Part shown: positions 61,853 through 63,166 of the stretch, piece by piece
Layout: every line of letters starts with the position of its first letter
Position numbering within the stretch: position 1 is the first letter of the stretch
NCBI GenBank assembly: GCA_938091165.1
Contig: CALKNK010000025.1
Coordinates: forward strand, 1-63,166
Reading direction: 5' to 3'
DNA length: 63,166 nucleotides
Source of the DNA: an uncultured Ilumatobacter sp.
GTDB taxonomy: Bacteria; Actinomycetota; Acidimicrobiia; Acidimicrobiales; Ilumatobacteraceae
Notes under the pieces: model-generated
What the model was told of the DNA's origin: nothing
What the model saw: only the letters and a program-made list of their open reading frames with translations
Databases searched by the model: none
Translations under genes and position numbers: made by a program

Positions 61853-63025
61853 ATGGCTGACGTGAAACTGGACGGGATCTCCAAGATTTATCCCAATGGC
61901 TTTCAGGCGGTAAAGGACCTTTCTCTGGAACTGATCGAAGGTGAGTTCTTGGTACTCGTGGGTCCATCGGGCTGTGGCAAATCGACCACGCTCCGAATGA
62001 TCGCAGGCCTTGAGGAGATCAGTGGTGGCGACCTCTATATCGGTGAGCGGCGAGTGAACGATGTCCTTCCGAAGGATCGCGATATCGCAATGGTGTTCCA
62101 GAACTACGCGCTTTATCCGCAGATGACGGTCGCCGAGAATATCGGATTCCCGCTGCGGCTTCGCAAGGTGCGCAAGGCCGACCGCAGAACAAAGGTCGAG
62201 GAAGTCGCAAAGATTCTGGAACTCACCGAACAGCTCGACAAGAAGCCAGGGAAGTTATCTGGCGGTCAGCGCCAACGAGTAGCGATGGGTCGGGCGATCG
62301 TTCGTCAGCCCTCGCTGTTCCTCATGGACGAGCCGCTCTCAAATCTCGACGCCAAGCTCAGAGTCCAGATGCGGGCCGACATCGCAAGTATCCAGCGCGA
62401 GCTAGGCGTGACGATGTTCTACGTCACCCATGACCAAGTGGAGGCGATGACCATGGGCGACCGGGTCGCCGTGATCAAGGACGGTTATCTTCAGCAGGTG
62501 GCCTCGCCCGAGTCACTTTATGACGGGCCAGATAACGTGTTTGTTGCCGCCTTCATCGGGTCACCGTCGATGAATCTCTTCGAAGGGGTCGTGTTGGAGG
62601 ATAGTGAGCGGCTCACTGTCGAGTTCGGCGACCAGCGGCTGGCCTTGGACCCCAAAGTGCTGAGCGCGCGACCTGCTTTGCGCGGTTACATCGGAAAGCC
62701 GGTCGTGGTTGGGATGCGGCCGGAGGACATGGAGGACGCCGCAGTCGTTCCGGATCACCCTGCTGACCAGCGTATCGAGGTCGAGATTGACGTCCGTGAG
62801 GCATTGGGAGCCGAGACGGTTATGCACTTTTGGCTTGCGGCGAACCCGGTCGACAGCGGCGACCCTGACGCGCTGGACGAACTCGGCAGCGAGAACGAGA
62901 GCCGGTGCACGGCGCGGTTCCGCCCTGACAGCCGCGCCCGGCCGGGAGACCATATCCAGGTGAACGTCGCTACCGAGAAGATGCACTTTTTCGATATCGC
63001 GACCCATCTGGCCATCCGTTCGTGA
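61853..63025 (+). CDS. Sugar ABC transporter ATPase, MsmK/UgpC type
   Basis: A 390-aa ATPase energising CUT1-family sugar importers. It has Walker A GPSGCGKST, Q-loop VFQNYALYP, signature KLSGGQRQRVAMGRAIV, Walker B FLMDEPLSNLDA, switch THD, and a C-terminal regulatory TOBE-like OB domain (~240-390, with GMRPEDME). The ATG at 61853 follows AAGGGA. It is the only ATPase near the two permeases and completes the importer, although shared ATPases of this type may serve several importers. It is 285 bp beyond galM and may have its own promoter. Confidence 0.93.
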   Translation: MADVKLDGISKIYPNGFQAVKDLSLELIEGEFLVLVGPSGCGKSTTLRMIAGLEEISGGDLYIGERRVNDVLPKDRDIAMVFQNYALYPQMTVAENIGFPLRLRKVRKADRRTKVEEVAKILELTEQLDKKPGKLSGGQRQRVAMGRAIVRQPSLFLMDEPLSNLDAKLRVQMRADIASIQRELGVTMFYVTHDQVEAMTMGDRVAVIKDGYLQQVASPESLYDGPDNVFVAAFIGSPSMNLFEGVVLEDSERLTVEFGDQRLALDPKVLSARPALRGYIGKPVVVGMRPEDMEDAAVVPDHPADQRIEVEIDVREALGAETVMHFWLAANPVDSGDPDALDELGSENESRCTARFRPDSRARPGDHIQVNVATEKMHFFDIATHLAIRS

Positions 63026-63111
63026 ACTCGATCGCAGCTTTCGTCTTCACCAACCCAGCAGTGCCCGCAAGCGACTGTGAACCCCGAAATTGAGGCCGCC
63101 GGACGCGTTCA

Positions 63112-63152
63112 GGTGAACAAACACCACTGGTGTTCAGGCTTCACCGTTTTTT
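63112..63152 (+). terminator. Terminator at the end of the galactoside cluster
   Basis: Outer stem GGTGAA (63112-63117) and TTCACC (63140-63145) enclose an inner stem AACACC/GGTGTT. A GTTTTTT run follows at 63146-63152. It ends the msmK-type gene's transcript. Confidence 0.65.
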
Positions 63153-63166
63153 CTTCTAACAGTTCG
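63144..63166. repeat. Second copy of the cluster-flanking repeat (cut by window edge)
   Basis: The 23 bp beginning CCGTTTTTTCTTCTAACAGT repeat the sequence at 50315-50336 with one extra T. The copy continues past the window end, so whether the second GTTTTTCTTCTAA unit follows is not visible. Confidence 0.6.

Noticed and set aside
1..63166. CRISPR arrays, rRNA genes, intact insertion sequences, phage genes
   Set aside because: Looked for through the window by eye; no regular repeat-spacer pattern, rRNA signature, integrase or structural phage protein was found.

Overview
The window reads as a chromosomal segment of a moderately GC-rich actinobacterium, most likely an aquatic or marine member of the Acidimicrobiia (Ilumatobacter-like). 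This is inferred from protein style: DUF2510 'GWYPDP' modules, APTTT-type Thr/Pro linkers in secreted proteins, lipoprotein signals, LarB/LarC, and an arylsulfatase beside sugar-uptake genes. No rRNA or marker phylogeny is available to confirm it. Gene density is high, many genes overlap by ATGA, and I see no intact mobile element.

Layout. 1-3.0 kb: the tail of an AAA+ ATPase, a possible two-gene toxin-like locus (small acidic protein plus an HExxH/HicA-like fusion whose start codon is unclear) and an AI-2E-type membrane protein. 3.2-6.9 kb: an arylsulfatase, a pair of tandem structured-RNA-like repeats, a DUF1330 protein, a zincin-like lipoprotein and a DUF3303 protein. 7.1-13.8 kb: a zinc-ribbon membrane protein, GluQ-RS, an L,D-transpeptidase lipoprotein, LacZ-type beta-galactosidase and a RidA fragment. 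13.8-20.7 kb, all on the minus strand: NfeD/SPFH/DUF2510 operon, an MBL-Rieske fusion, a second DUF2510 protein and an ABC exporter. 20.8-28.3 kb: TlpA-like lipoprotein, larB-larC (LarC1 only), prephenate dehydratase, an SDR, a Cys-repeat protein, a TetR regulator with a 44-bp palindrome behind it, and a DUF389 membrane protein. 28.4-31.1 kb: a TnpB relic, two divergent tRNA-Ser genes, a LysM/lysozyme-like protein and tRNA-Arg(ACG). 31.2-41.3 kb: a transaminase/omega-amidase pair, GNAT, MsrA, a CoA-transferase with a second transaminase, an ABC exporter, a secreted S33-type peptidase, tRNA-Ser(CGA) and TadA. 41.6-50.2 kb: two DUF1254/DUF1214 paralogues flanking an SRPBCC protein, HtrA divergent from an OmpR/kinase pair, and a methyltransferase.

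50.3-63.2 kb is the most coherent unit: a galactoside-utilisation cluster. It has a GH4 alpha-galactosidase, an ABC sugar importer (lipoprotein, two permeases and a distal MsmK-type ATPase), a GH2 glycosidase, an ArsR-type regulator with a large C-terminal domain, a CE7 deacetylase, galactokinase and galactose mutarotase. A 22-bp sequence upstream of the GH4 gene recurs at the very end of the window, so it brackets the cluster as an operator or an island boundary. The set suggests import of acetylated alpha/beta-galactosides, deacetylation, hydrolysis, and galactose entry into the Leloir pathway. galT and galE are not in the window.
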